64,000 nt of DNA, taken from NCBI GenBank assembly GCA_034430175.1, contig DAOUFI010000001.1:207440-271439 (forward strand), written 5' to 3'. The position numbers and the translations under genes were made by a program. This DNA comes from UBA6107 sp034430175. GTDB taxonomy: Bacteria; Chloroflexota; Anaerolineae; Anaerolineales; Anaerolineaceae. Shown here piece after piece: positions 1 to 8,335 of this stretch. Below the pieces are notes generated by a model. That model saw only the letters and a program-made list of their open reading frames with translations. It made no database searches and was not told the origin of the DNA. Position 1 is the stretch's first letter, and each line of letters begins with the position of its first letter.

Positions 1-1
1 T

Positions 2-193
2 GATGTGCCTTGGCAGCGCGTGGTCAACAGCCAGGGCATGATCAGCCCGCACGGCTTCGGGGTGGGCAGCGGTATGCAACGTTCGCTGCTGGAAGAGGAA
101 GGTGTGGTTTTCGGCCTGGATGGTGTTATCGATTTCGAGATATTCGGATGGCTAGGCGCGCCAAAGACGTTCAAAAAGGGGAGACAGAAATGA
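2..193 (+). CDS. Alkyltransferase-like (ATL/MGMT-family) protein, C-terminal fragment
   Basis: The 5' part lies before the window; 63 C-terminal residues are visible. They match the DNA-binding domain of O6-alkylguanine alkyltransferases. The active-site motif, PCHRV in true methyltransferases, here reads PWQRVV, so Trp replaces the nucleophilic Cys. That is the hallmark of ATL proteins, which bind O6-alkylguanine and pass it to nucleotide excision repair instead of reversing it. The family's helix LLEEEGV and the terminal FGW are present, followed by a short basic tail. The stop codon overlaps the next start (ATGA), so the two genes are probably translationally coupled. Confidence 0.8.
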   Translation, partial: DVPWQRVVNSQGMISPHGFGVGSGMQRSLLEEEGVVFGLDGVIDFEIFGWLGAPKTFKKGRQK

Positions 194-963
194 TTGGCGC
201 AATCGCGGGCGATATCATTGGTTCCATTTACGAATTCAACAACATCAAAACCACCGACTTTCCCTTGTTTGCAAAAGGATGTACGTTCACAGACGATTCG
301 GTCCTGACGATCGCGCTCGCTGATTCCATCATGAACAACGTGAATTACGAGACCAAACTTAAAGAATATTACAGGCTTTATCCGAACGCTGGCTATGGGG
401 GTTCTTTTTCCAATTGGGTCTGTTATGATCGGCACGCTCCATACAACTCCTGGGGAAATGGCGCGGCGATGCGCATCAGTCCTGCAGGATACGCCTATGG
501 TTCTCTGGAAGAGACCCTGTTGAATGCCAGGAAATTCACAATGGTTACTCATGATCATCCTGAGGGAATCAAAGGAGCTTGCGCCACAGCGGCTGCCATT
601 TATATGGCGCGCACTGGGAGCACAAAGCTGGAGATCAAGGAGTATATCGAATCAACGTATGGATATGATCTTCACCGATCCATTGACCAGATCAGACCGG
701 GTTATACCTACGATGTCTCCTGCCAGGGTACTGTGCCTGAATCGATCATTGCATTCCTCGAGTCGCAGAATTTTGAAGATGCCATCCGGCTTGCTGTTTC
801 GTTGGGAGGGGATTGCGATACCCTGACCTGTATCACCGGTGGAATCGCTCAAGCATTTTACGGCGGTGTACCGAACGCCATCATTGACAGCGTATATTCG
901 ATCCTCGATGAACGTCTCGGTGGGGTGACCCGGAGTTTCCTGCAACGTTACAATCCAAAATAA
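190..963 (+). CDS. ADP-ribosylglycohydrolase family protein
   Basis: A 257-residue protein of usual length for the ADP-ribosyl-hydrolase (ARH/DraG) family, which removes ADP-ribose from proteins or small molecules using two metal ions. The first metal motif is near residues 35-40 (FTDDSVL) and the second near residue 208 (GGDCDTLTCITGG); their aspartates are the expected ligands. The start at 190 is chosen because IGAIAGDIIGS is the family's N-terminus and the ATG overlaps the preceding stop. The reading frame stays open upstream but that stretch has no family similarity. The substrate cannot be told from sequence. Pairing with an ATL gene hints at a DNA-damage or nucleic-acid ADP-ribose role, which is inference. 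Confidence 0.88.
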   Translation: MIGAIAGDIIGSIYEFNNIKTTDFPLFAKGCTFTDDSVLTIALADSIMNNVNYETKLKEYYRLYPNAGYGGSFSNWVCYDRHAPYNSWGNGAAMRISPAGYAYGSLEETLLNARKFTMVTHDHPEGIKGACATAAAIYMARTGSTKLEIKEYIESTYGYDLHRSIDQIRPGYTYDVSCQGTVPESIIAFLESQNFEDAIRLAVSLGGDCDTLTCITGGIAQAFYGGVPNAIIDSVYSILDERLGGVTRSFLQRYNPK

Positions 964-966
964 AAA

Positions 967-989
967 GCGCGCCGTTTTCTACGGCGCGC
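967..989. terminator. Bidirectional hairpin terminator
   Basis: A perfect 9-bp GC-rich stem (GCGCGCCGT with its complement) and a 5-nt loop sit between two convergent genes, 4 nt after the stop of one and 11 nt from the stop of the other. An A-run precedes it and an AT-rich stretch follows. Confidence 0.75.
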
Positions 990-999
990 CTCATATAAA

Positions 1000-2595
1000 T
1001 TAATCCATCATCAGCCAGTCGTAGGTGGAACAGTAATTCTTCTCACCATTGACCAGTACATAACTGGTGTCATTGCTTTCATGGGTGACCACGAATTGGC
1101 TCCAACTGTTCTTATTTTTCATAAGTAAATTGTACGCGTGCAATTCACCGAAACGGGTGGAGCGCCAATCCTGAGTTTTGACGTAGGCAAAGCGGTCAGT
1201 GCGGCAAGCCAGGCTGGCGCCGAGATACGTGTGGGTATCCGACGAAAGCGATGGGTCATTGTAGGCATCGATCATGGCCGGGATGGCGTCAGAGGAAAGC
1301 GATCCGATGTAGGCCAGGTCCAGTTGACCATTTTCATTAGTACCGCCCTTGTCACCCAGCGCGATATTCTGGCGGGCAATGAAGCCGTCCACGTTCATGA
1401 TGCCCAGGGTGGCCGTGAATCCGATGATCATGAGCATTAGGGCGAGACCGAAGCGGCCCTGACGCTGTGCGATCTCGAAAGCCATTGTCGCCAAGATCAG
1501 CGCTGCAAGCCAGAAAATGAATACATGGGTGTACGTTCGCAGTTCCGAGAAGCTGTACGCCGATTCGTAGAGCATGAGGCGCTGCAGCGACGAAGCCAGC
1601 ATGACCAAAACCATGGCCAGCATTACCACTGAAAGGACGGTGAATCCGATCCGCTTGCCTTTCGATTCGAGCTTGGTGATGCCGTGCATCACCAGATAGA
1701 TTGCCAGGCTGATGACCGCGACACCCACCAGTTCACCAAAACCACGCCGGGCGTATTCAGAATACGTATAGCCTGCAGCGTTGATATTGGCAACACCACC
1801 GAAGAGGTATTTCACCTGGATGCTCACAAACAGGATGAACAGCAGGTCAACTGCTCCAAGCACGATCAAGCACTCGGTCCATCCCAGGAAAGGTTTGACG
1901 CTGGCTTGATGAGTATCGGGTTTGACGGCTTCCTTCTTCGGCATAATCGCGTGCACGTAAAAACCGAGCAGTATATACGCGCCGAACACGATATAGGTGA
2001 ATCGGAAAAGATACTCAGGCAATTTTTCAAGTGCGAACATCTTTTGTAGCATGTCCGAGAAAATGGGGTCAGCCGAAGCCAGGATGGCCGCGAGCATGAT
2101 CACGACTGGCAGTGCCATTACCAATCCGAGCAGGATCGAGCCAACGCGGCGCAATCCGGTTTTTTGACCCGGCAGGGGAGGAACTCCATCATTATTGGTC
2201 GAAAGCAGACCAAAACCACGCACCACCCCGGCACCAATGCTGTTGAACATGCGCACGATGTAATCCACGATACGGAAGTGCGGCCAAAGACCATCCAGGA
2301 AAGTGGAGATGAGCAAGAGCAGACCAAGCAAAGTCACTATGGTGCTTGTGAAGCGGGTGAAGCCTTCACTGCGCCAGGCGGGGATGACCGCGAAGCCGAG
2401 GATCAGCACCGTCAGAACGATACTCCAGACAGAAGGCTTTTTCTTCTCGCGCCAGGCAAGCACGTAGCCCAGGACGAGCAATAAAGTTATCCAGATTAAG
2501 AAAGTGATCCCCCCACGTTGACCCCAGAAAAGGAAATCGAAACACCAGGCAGCAGCCAGGGCTGCCAGCCCAAACCAAAGTTTTCTGTTATGCAT
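1000..2595 (-). CDS. DUF4173/DUF4153-type polytopic membrane protein
   Basis: A 531-residue membrane protein with about ten to eleven hydrophobic segments. It begins with a short basic N-terminus and two helices near residues 5-45. The central YSEYARRGFGELV stretch (around residue 275) is typical of the DUF4173 family. The last ~100 residues are soluble and begin after the final membrane helix; they contain several Trp/Tyr and probably face outside. Function is unknown; no catalytic motif is apparent. A 50-codon membrane-protein gene ends 10 bp upstream and is read in the same direction, so the two may be co-transcribed. Confidence 0.75.
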   Translation of the reverse strand: MHNRKLWFGLAALAAAWCFDFLFWGQRGGITFLIWITLLLVLGYVLAWREKKKPSVWSIVLTVLILGFAVIPAWRSEGFTRFTSTIVTLLGLLLLISTFLDGLWPHFRIVDYIVRMFNSIGAGVVRGFGLLSTNNDGVPPLPGQKTGLRRVGSILLGLVMALPVVIMLAAILASADPIFSDMLQKMFALEKLPEYLFRFTYIVFGAYILLGFYVHAIMPKKEAVKPDTHQASVKPFLGWTECLIVLGAVDLLFILFVSIQVKYLFGGVANINAAGYTYSEYARRGFGELVGVAVISLAIYLVMHGITKLESKGKRIGFTVLSVVMLAMVLVMLASSLQRLMLYESAYSFSELRTYTHVFIFWLAALILATMAFEIAQRQGRFGLALMLMIIGFTATLGIMNVDGFIARQNIALGDKGGTNENGQLDLAYIGSLSSDAIPAMIDAYNDPSLSSDTHTYLGASLACRTDRFAYVKTQDWRSTRFGELHAYNLLMKNKNSWSQFVVTHESNDTSYVLVNGEKNYCSTYDWLMMD

Positions 2596-2605
2596 ACTCC
2601 CTCGA

Positions 2606-2758
2606 TTATCTGACCACCAGCGACAGGATCATGGCGATCACGAGAATCATAGCGAAGATAGCCATGCCAACCTGTTGCCGACGAAGTTTTCTTTGCGTCG
2701 CAGAAATCCGCGGTTTATCTGCTCCGCTTTTCTTGCTTTTTTTTGAAGCACTTGCCAT
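2606..2758 (-). CDS. Small single-pass membrane protein, hypothetical
   Basis: A 50-residue protein: a very basic, Lys/Ser-rich N-terminal half, an amphipathic QRKLRRQQ stretch, then one hydrophobic helix of about 20 residues near the C-terminus, so a C-tail-anchored topology is likely. The start at 2758 is chosen because a purine-rich GAGG lies 7 nt upstream; the frame is open further upstream but without a good ribosome site. It lies directly before the DUF4173 gene in the same direction. No function can be assigned. Confidence 0.55.
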   Translation of the reverse strand: MASASKKSKKSGADKPRISATQRKLRRQQVGMAIFAMILVIAMILSLVVR

Positions 2759-2860
2759 GAATTGCCTCACGTGATAAGGATAGTTTATTGGGGCTGTACT
2801 CTCAAAACCTATCAGCGGACTTGCAAAGCCTATCATAAGCCTGGACGCGAGAGATTGTGT

Positions 2861-2929
2861 ACAACCGGGTTGAGTATAACCCGGTTGTGCTGTTTGCGAA
2901 GGGTAAAAAAACCCCGCGGATGGCGGGGT
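2861..2929 (-). terminator. Intrinsic terminator after fmdB-like gene, plus second hairpin
   Basis: Read on the minus strand, a 7-bp stem (ACCCCGC with its complement, 2911-2929) is followed by a T-run (2905-2910). It lies 7 nt past the stop of the zinc-ribbon gene. A second, 11-bp perfect hairpin (ACAACCGGGTT and complement, 2861-2888) follows and reinforces it. Confidence 0.8.
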
Positions 2930-2935
2930 CTCGGG

Positions 2936-3247
2936 TTATTTATCCTTTGAGGGCGCGGCCGGAGCTGGCGTTGCTGTAGTAGTGCTGGTTTCGGCGGGCT
3001 TGGCTGCTTCCTTCTTCTCATTGGCAGGTTTTTCTTCATTCTTCGAGCTGTAATTCATGCCTGAAGGAGAGCGATGATCGGTCGCATAAAAACCGGAGCC
3101 CTTAAAAACGATCCCAACCGGTGTGTATACCTTGTGAAGCGATTTCTTGCCGCATTCGGGGCACTGGGTGAGTGGATTATCTGAAAATTTCTGGGTTGCG
3201 TCGAATTGAATTCCGCAATTCTCGCAGCGATACGTATAAACTGGCAT
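2936..3247 (-). CDS. FmdB-family zinc ribbon protein
   Basis: A 103-residue protein starting MPVYTYRCENCG. Two CxxC pairs (residues 8-11 and about 29-32) form the zinc ribbon typical of the FmdB/CxxC_CxxC_SSSS family of putative regulators. After a conserved segment ending GSGFYATDHR the C-terminal 40 residues are low-complexity Lys/Glu/Ala/Pro/Thr, common in this family. An AGAGGT ribosome site lies just upstream and a strong terminator follows, so it is likely monocistronic. Biochemical role unknown. Confidence 0.85.
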   Translation of the reverse strand: MPVYTYRCENCGIQFDATQKFSDNPLTQCPECGKKSLHKVYTPVGIVFKGSGFYATDHRSPSGMNYSSKNEEKPANEKKEAAKPAETSTTTATPAPAAPSKDK

Positions 3248-3405
3248 GCTTACCTCTTTTGATCAATCTAACGATTAATCTTACCAATTATAGTCCAATT
3301 AATGAAGCGGTCAAGCGACAATATTGATAACTGACCATATTACGCAATTAATTTATCGCATAAATGTTAAAAGTCAATCAGAGGAAGATAAGAGATTTGT
3401 TAATC

Positions 3406-3446
3406 GCAGACAAAGATTTGTCTGCCAACTTAAACTCCTGTATAAT
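3406..3446 (+). promoter_or_regulatory. nurA-herA promoter with palindromic operator
   Basis: A perfect 9-2-9 palindrome (GCAGACAAA-ga-TTTGTCTGC, 3406-3425) overlaps a candidate -35 (TTGTCT, 3418-3423). A consensus -10 TATAAT follows at 3441-3446 with 17-bp spacing. The start codon of nurA is 31 bp downstream behind a TGAGGAA ribosome site. The overlap of palindrome and -35 is what a repressor operator looks like. Confidence 0.65.
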
Positions 3447-3476
3447 CAAAACAAATGTTCGATAAATTGAGGAACC

Positions 3477-4634
3477 ATGCCGCTGAATTATATTGAATTG
3501 AAAAAGCAAATCAATCACCTGGGCGAGGCGACAATCCAACGCAAAGAAGATCTGGCTGATCGCCTTAAACGCTGTCGGGAATTGCTGGATGAACACGCTG
3601 GGAATCTGGTATTTCTGCAGCGTCTGGTGGAAGAGGCTGCTTCCCGTGAACACGGGTTACGCTGTGCCATCCCCGTGAGCGAGCGTCTTGATGCGCATCT
3701 CCCCATCCGAGCCGGGATACCTGACCATGTATTGCTGGCAGCGGACGGATCGCAAATCACACCTGACCCGCACGCGGCGGTATTCTACGGTTTGGTGAAT
3801 GTGGGGGTTTTCAGAATGAGCACAAAGGCGGGCGAAATCCCCGCGGCTAACTCGTGGTCTGAATTGATCTTCGAGGGGGAGAACCCGGACGACAACGATT
3901 TTATCTCTGAAGACCTGGTAAGTCTGAGGCGCGACACCCGTGAACGCCAGATCATAGCTGAGCTGGCTAAGAAGGAGGGGACTCCCCTGGTGACACTCAC
4001 CGACGGACCACTGGAGCTTTATCACGAGCCGCGCGGCGAGAAAGCGTTTGAAGCCTATTTCAAACAATACCTGGCGGCGTTGGACGAACTGGCGTTATTG
4101 AATACCATCACCGCTGGGTACGTCGACCGACCACGTGCGGCGCTGCTGACTGCCACGCTCGAGCTGCTCGTTAAAAATGGCAACGCCAAAATGGTTGGAA
4201 CTCTTAAGGGAGTGACTGACTTGATGTTGATGGAAGAGCTGCTTGCACCGGGTGAACGCTCCGCAGTGTTCGCGCTGCAGTTTCGCAACGCTGCCAGCTT
4301 CGAGGGACGAAAGACGTTGCATTTCTTCTATCTCAACGTGGGTAGTGAACGTGTACCCTCCATCGCGAGGGTCGAAGTTCCGCAGTGGGTGGTCGAGGCT
4401 CCCGACGCGTTGACACTGTTGCAATCCGTACTGGTGGAGCAAGCACGGCAAGCCGGGGCGTCACCTTACCCATACGCGCTGACACGCGCGCACGAGACGG
4501 CTGTGGTGAAGATGGACGAGCACGAAGCCCTGGATCGCATGATCGAGGAAGAATTGCTGGCACGAGGATTGCCGCCAGCAGTCATTTCACAAAAATTGGC
4601 CAACAAACTGATTGGAAAACGGACGAGGTATTGA
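3477..4634 (+). CDS. nurA: NurA-domain 5'-3' nuclease
   Basis: A 385-residue protein. The N-terminal ~80 residues look helical. The NurA domain begins at VLLAADGSQI (about residues 84-93), whose Asp is a catalytic metal ligand; a second acidic site is in LTDGPLEL near residue 175. NurA nucleases work with the HerA translocase in DNA-end resection, best known from archaea and also found in some bacteria. The stop lies 1 nt before the next start and herA follows, so the operon context confirms the call. Length is in the normal range. Regulation is suggested by the palindrome on its -35 element. Confidence 0.85.
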   Translation: MPLNYIELKKQINHLGEATIQRKEDLADRLKRCRELLDEHAGNLVFLQRLVEEAASREHGLRCAIPVSERLDAHLPIRAGIPDHVLLAADGSQITPDPHAAVFYGLVNVGVFRMSTKAGEIPAANSWSELIFEGENPDDNDFISEDLVSLRRDTRERQIIAELAKKEGTPLVTLTDGPLELYHEPRGEKAFEAYFKQYLAALDELALLNTITAGYVDRPRAALLTATLELLVKNGNAKMVGTLKGVTDLMLMEELLAPGERSAVFALQFRNAASFEGRKTLHFFYLNVGSERVPSIARVEVPQWVVEAPDALTLLQSVLVEQARQAGASPYPYALTRAHETAVVKMDEHEALDRMIEEELLARGLPPAVISQKLANKLIGKRTRY

Positions 4635-4635
4635 T

Positions 4636-5220
4636 ATGGAAAAAATCGCGATCGGAAGATTACTACGTTCAAGTATCACCGGCTGCGTAGTGGGCTGTAA
4701 CCTGAGCCAGGCAAACACACCGGCTTTCGGACAGATGGTCTTGATCCCGCTCGACTCTAAAACCAGCATCTACGGGTTGGTCTATGATATCCACGTCGAC
4801 GACGACGGTCTGGTTCGGCAATTGGTCACGTCGAGCAATATCAGCGCGGCGGTGATTGAAGATAACCGTGTCAACCGCAATGTGCCACTTGAAATGAGCG
4901 TGGTCTTCACGGGATATGAAAGCGATGGCAGGATCAGTCATCTGCTGCCGCCACGGCCGCCGCTGACTCTCGATTCGATCTATCCCTGTTCACCGGCAGA
5001 GCTGGCGCGTTTCACCGCCGATGGGTGCTTCGCCTATCTGCGTCACCTGCTGCGAGACGAGGAACTGCCCGTGGCGGAGTTGATTGCGGTGCACCTGCGC
5101 GAAGTGATCGCTACGAATCCCTCCAATGCAGCCGACGCGGTCGAGACAGTGATCGCTTTACTCAAAGATGATTATCCGCAGTTGATGGACGTGCTCAGCG
5201 CGGTATCCGAAGTGTATTAG
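4636..5220 (+). CDS. HerA-associated barrel-domain protein (hypothetical)
   Basis: A 194-residue protein between nurA and herA. Its first ~100 residues are beta-rich (IGRLLRSSITGCVVGC, then a GQMVLIPL and YGLVYDIHVDDDG pattern) and resemble the HAS-barrel found at the N-terminus of HerA ATPases. The same kind of pattern (IGYVINGSLKANLFVRL) starts the herA product next door. The C-terminal half is helical and acidic. It is probably an accessory subunit or adaptor of the NurA-HerA complex. That role is inferred from position and fold pattern; I recognise no catalytic motif. Confidence 0.6.
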   Translation: MEKIAIGRLLRSSITGCVVGCNLSQANTPAFGQMVLIPLDSKTSIYGLVYDIHVDDDGLVRQLVTSSNISAAVIEDNRVNRNVPLEMSVVFTGYESDGRISHLLPPRPPLTLDSIYPCSPAELARFTADGCFAYLRHLLRDEELPVAELIAVHLREVIATNPSNAADAVETVIALLKDDYPQLMDVLSAVSEVY

Positions 5221-5235
5221 AGAGTGGAGAAAGCC

Positions 5236-6966
5236 ATGACAGCAAACGATCTTTCCAATCAAAATTCCGAGAGCCGCCAGGCCATCGGTTACGTCATCAA
5301 TGGTTCGCTCAAAGCCAACTTATTCGTGCGCCTGACTGTGCCGGCCCAATCCGTGCAGGAGGGCGGTTTTGTCGTCCTCGAAAGCGGCGACTGGCTGTTC
5401 TACGGGCTGGTGGTCGATCTGCGCCTGGAGTCGCTCGATCCACGCTACGTGGAAGAAATGGCCATGCGCCGCCTTAGCCCGCGCGTGCGCGAACAGTTGA
5501 AAGAACAAACGCTTTTTACCAACCTTGAAGTGCTGCCCGCGCTCATGCTGGAACGAGGCCCGGAACCCGGCACGCCAGATTACGAGCAATGGCGTAAGGC
5601 ACACCCAGAAGATCCAAGGCCGATGCCGATTAAAACCGTGCCGTTCCACCAGGCTCTGGCACGACTGGCTACCGCCGGAGATGTGGCCGAGATCTTCGGC
5701 TCACCCGAGAAGGCAGGTAACTTTGTCATTGGCAGCACGCGCGAGCAGGATCACCCTGTCTGCGTCAACCTAGACAAATTTGTGCAGCGCAGTTCGGGTA
5801 TCTTCGGCGCCACAGGCACTGGCAAGTCGTTCCTGACGCGCATTTTGCTGGCCGGGCTGATCGAGCACAACGCCGCATCTGTGCTGGTGCTGGACATGCA
5901 TAACGAGTACGGCTTCGACGACACCTCGTCCGATACGGGCGAGTCGGTGGCTGGATTGCGTTACAAGTTTCCAGCGCGGGTTCGTGTGGTTGGGTTAGGG
6001 CGGGCGACCACCATCCGCGGGAAGACGCCGGATTGGCACCTGGAAATCGATGAGACAGATATCCAGCCGGTGGATATCGAATTATTGACGCGTGAGCTAA
6101 ACTTGCGTGAGACCACCTCGACCACCCTGGACGCCTTACAGCACAGCTTTGGACCAAGGGAATGGTTCAGCAGGTTCAAAGCGATGAAGGTTGGCTTGAT
6201 GACCGAGGACGAAGACGGGAAAAAGATACCAGCACCGGGCAGCGTGGCTGCCTGGGCGAACGAGGAGGGGGTAAACGTGGCGGCAGCCGAAGGGCTGCAT
6301 TCCAAGCTGGGACGGGTATTCAACAAGCCGTATATCATGCGGCGCGGAGAAGACGACAAGACTCCGGATGGTTTGAAGGAGATCCTCAAGGCGCTTCAAG
6401 CCGGACAGCACATTGTGCTCAGTTTTGGCGATTACGAGTCTGATCTGGATTATCTGCTGGTTTCCAATCTACTCACACGCAAGATTCGCGAAACATGGGA
6501 GGAAAGTACCAATGAGTTCCGCAGTCACGGTAAAAATGAGCCGCGACCGCTGGTAATTGCGGTCGAAGAAGCGCACAAGCTGCTCAACCGCGAGATGGCG
6601 GCGCAGACCTCTTTCAGCACTATCGCGCGTGAAATGCGCAAATATTACGTCACCCTGCTCATCATCGATCAGCGGCCTTCGCAGATCTACGACGAGGTGA
6701 TGTCGCAACTGGGCACGCGTGTCTCGGGCTGGCTGGGAGATGAAGCGGACATCGCGGCGGTGTTATCCGGGTTGGCGGGGCGGGAGGCGCTGCGCGGCAT
6801 GCTGGCGCGCCTGCAGCCGAAAGAGGAAGCGCTGCTGCTGGGTTGGGGAGTTCCCATGCCGATTCTCGTGCGTTCGCGCAGGTATGACGCCAAGTTCTGG
6901 CAGGAGCTGCTTGGGCGCGAGTCCGGTCGCTCTGTGGAGCAGAGCATGAAGGAATTGGGATTTTAA
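5236..6966 (+). CDS. herA: HerA-like DNA translocase ATPase
   Basis: A 576-residue hexameric translocase of the HerA/FtsK superfamily. An N-terminal HAS-like barrel (about residues 1-90) is followed by the ATPase core. Walker A is in GIFGATGTGKSFLTR (near residue 188), then VLVLDMHNEYG, and Walker B is in PLVIAVEEAHKLLNRE (about residue 440) with the catalytic glutamate; a sensor/arginine region ITLLIIDQRPSQI-like follows. ATG 5236 is preferred over GTG 5224 because GGAGAA lies 8 nt upstream. It pumps duplex DNA for NurA during end processing. It closes the nurA operon. Confidence 0.88.
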   Translation: MTANDLSNQNSESRQAIGYVINGSLKANLFVRLTVPAQSVQEGGFVVLESGDWLFYGLVVDLRLESLDPRYVEEMAMRRLSPRVREQLKEQTLFTNLEVLPALMLERGPEPGTPDYEQWRKAHPEDPRPMPIKTVPFHQALARLATAGDVAEIFGSPEKAGNFVIGSTREQDHPVCVNLDKFVQRSSGIFGATGTGKSFLTRILLAGLIEHNAASVLVLDMHNEYGFDDTSSDTGESVAGLRYKFPARVRVVGLGRATTIRGKTPDWHLEIDETDIQPVDIELLTRELNLRETTSTTLDALQHSFGPREWFSRFKAMKVGLMTEDEDGKKIPAPGSVAAWANEEGVNVAAAEGLHSKLGRVFNKPYIMRRGEDDKTPDGLKEILKALQAGQHIVLSFGDYESDLDYLLVSNLLTRKIRETWEESTNEFRSHGKNEPRPLVIAVEEAHKLLNREMAAQTSFSTIAREMRKYYVTLLIIDQRPSQIYDEVMSQLGTRVSGWLGDEADIAAVLSGLAGREALRGMLARLQPKEEALLLGWGVPMPILVRSRRYDAKFWQELLGRESGRSVEQSMKELGF

Positions 6967-6970
6967 AAGC

Positions 6971-7053
6971 TTTCTCACGCAGAGTCGCGGAGCCCGCAGA
7001 GGAAACCTACTTTCAAAATTTCAAGCAGAGCCGCGGAGCACGCAGAGAAAACC
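6971..7053 (+). repeat. CGCAGAG/CGCGGAG repeats, left flank of GxxExxY gene
   Basis: Two copies of a short unit (CACGCAGAGTCGCGGAGC at about 6976 and a variant GCAGAGCCGCGGAGCACG at 7025) lie between herA and the GxxExxY gene. The reverse complement of the same unit occurs twice on the other side (7528-7643), so the gene sits inside an inverted nest. Confidence 0.75.
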
Positions 7054-7110
7054 TTTTCACTAATATCACTTTGAGAAAATTGATAGATATGCAAAACGAG
7101 GAGGGAGTAG

Positions 7111-7527
7111 ATGAGAAATATTGATGAGATTACTGGGTTGATTGTGGATGCAGCGGTTAAATTGCATAAACGATTGGGGCCAGGTTTACTCGAATCTGTG
7201 TACGAAATGATATTGGAAAAGGATTTAATGGCAGCAGGTTTATCTGTTGAAAGGCAAAAGCCAATTTCGTTTGATTATGAAGGGATTCAATTCACGGATG
7301 CTTTCAGGATCGATCTTCTGGTAGAGAATTTGGTTATCGTCGAATTGAAATCAACTGAACAGTATTCTCCTGTTCATTCCAAGCAAGTTTTGACCTATTT
7401 GAAATTGATGAATCTACCAGTTGGCCTTCTCTTGAATTTTGGCGCACCAACGATGAAAGATGGAATGAGACGTATCGTAAATGGATACGAGGCTGGTTCA
7501 CTTTTGCCAGTAATAAATAAAAACTGA
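7111..7527 (+). CDS. GxxExxY protein (PD-(D/E)xK-like)
   Basis: A 138-residue member of the GxxExxY family (PDDEXK_3). The signature G-P-G-L-L-E-S-V-Y lies at residues 23-31. A nuclease-like core follows, with FRIDLLVENLVIVELKS (about residues 69-85): an Asp and then ExK in the expected spacing. A strong ribosome site (GAGGAGGGA) precedes the ATG. Function is unproven in the family; the fold is that of a restriction-type nuclease. It is AT-richer than herA and is enclosed by inverted CGCAGAG repeats, consistent with a mobile cassette. Confidence 0.85.
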   Translation: MRNIDEITGLIVDAAVKLHKRLGPGLLESVYEMILEKDLMAAGLSVERQKPISFDYEGIQFTDAFRIDLLVENLVIVELKSTEQYSPVHSKQVLTYLKLMNLPVGLLLNFGAPTMKDGMRRIVNGYEAGSLLPVINKN

Positions 7528-7643
7528 TCTTCTCTGCGTTCTCGGCGTCTCTGCGTGAGAGAAATTTGAACTTTTTAGCAAACTTAGCGATTTTCTCGGT
7601 TATTGAATATTCTCTATGCTCTCCGCGCCTCTGTGTGAGCGAG
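7528..7643 (-). repeat. CGCAGAG repeats, right flank of GxxExxY gene
   Basis: Two inverted copies of the unit seen on the left flank: TCTCTGCGTTCTCGGCGTCT with its extension (7529-7565), beginning right after the stop codon, and a diverged copy at 7610-7643 (TCTCCGCGCCTCTGTGTGAG). Together with the left copies they make a roughly 670-bp inverted-repeat-bounded unit. Confidence 0.75.
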
Positions 7644-7646
7644 CCT

Positions 7647-8096
7647 TTATTTTGGCCAGATGGCCCAGATTACGAGGGCGGTGACGATGCCGGTGAGGGT
7701 ACCACCGATCACTTCAATGGGGGTGTGGCCAAGCATTTCCTTCAGCTCTTCTTGATCGATGGGTTTCCCCTGGAAGATCTCGTTGATGATCATATTGATG
7801 CGCTCGGCGTGGATGCCGGCCTGGCGGCGTACGCCGGCCGCGTCATACAGCACGACCATGGAAACGGCAATGGCCAGGGCAAAGGCTGAGGTGTCAAAGC
7901 CACTGAAGAGCCCGATCCCCAATGTGGTGGAGACCATCAGGGCTGCGTGCGAGCTGGGCATGCCGCCGGTCCCGAAGGCCTGCACCAGGTTGATCTTCTT
8001 ATGAATAAAGTAGTATGTGGGGATTTTTAAAATAGAAGCCGTGAGCCAGCCAGCCATACAGCATGCCAGTTCACCATAATTTATCCACCAACTCAT
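7647..8096 (-). CDS. Divergent PAP2-family (DUF212) membrane protein
   Basis: A 149-residue membrane protein with about four hydrophobic segments. The family motifs GGMPSSHAA (about residues 43-51), YDAAGVRRQAG (83-93) and LGHTPIEV (near residue 122) are all present. They mark the divergent PAP2 family, distantly related to acid phosphatase/vanadium haloperoxidases. The substrate is not known; a lipid phosphate is plausible. Its ATG overlaps the xseB stop (ATGA), making it the third gene of a coupled xseA-xseB-PAP2 operon. Confidence 0.88.
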   Translation of the reverse strand: MSWWINYGELACCMAGWLTASILKIPTYYFIHKKINLVQAFGTGGMPSSHAALMVSTTLGIGLFSGFDTSAFALAIAVSMVVLYDAAGVRRQAGIHAERINMIINEIFQGKPIDQEELKEMLGHTPIEVIGGTLTGIVTALVIWAIWPK

Positions 8097-8335
8097 TGTT
8101 CGTTCTCCGGGGGGATGGGATTGAGGTTTGTCAGTTGCTGAACCTTCAGTTCAGCTTTTTCCAGCATCGCTGCGCAATACTGCGAGAGCTTCTGACCCCG
8201 TTCATAAAGCTTCATACTTTCTTCCAGGGGTTGCTGGTTGGCTTCAAGGCATGAAACGATTTCTTCCAGTTCCTTAAAAGCTTGTTCATAGGTCAAATGA
8301 TCAAGACTTTCGTCCTGAGGTTTGCTCATGTTCAT
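8093..8335 (-). CDS. xseB: Exodeoxyribonuclease VII small subunit
   Basis: An 80-residue protein of normal length. It carries the family pattern LTYEQAFKELEEIVSCLE (residues 14-31) and LEESMKLYERGQKL, which form the coiled helices that bind the large subunit. Exonuclease VII degrades single-stranded DNA from both ends. Its start overlaps the xseA stop by 4 nt and its own stop overlaps the next start the same way, so translation is coupled across three genes. A second in-frame ATG two codons on is an alternative start. Confidence 0.93.
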   Translation of the reverse strand: MNMSKPQDESLDHLTYEQAFKELEEIVSCLEANQQPLEESMKLYERGQKLSQYCAAMLEKAELKVQQLTNLNPIPPENEQ

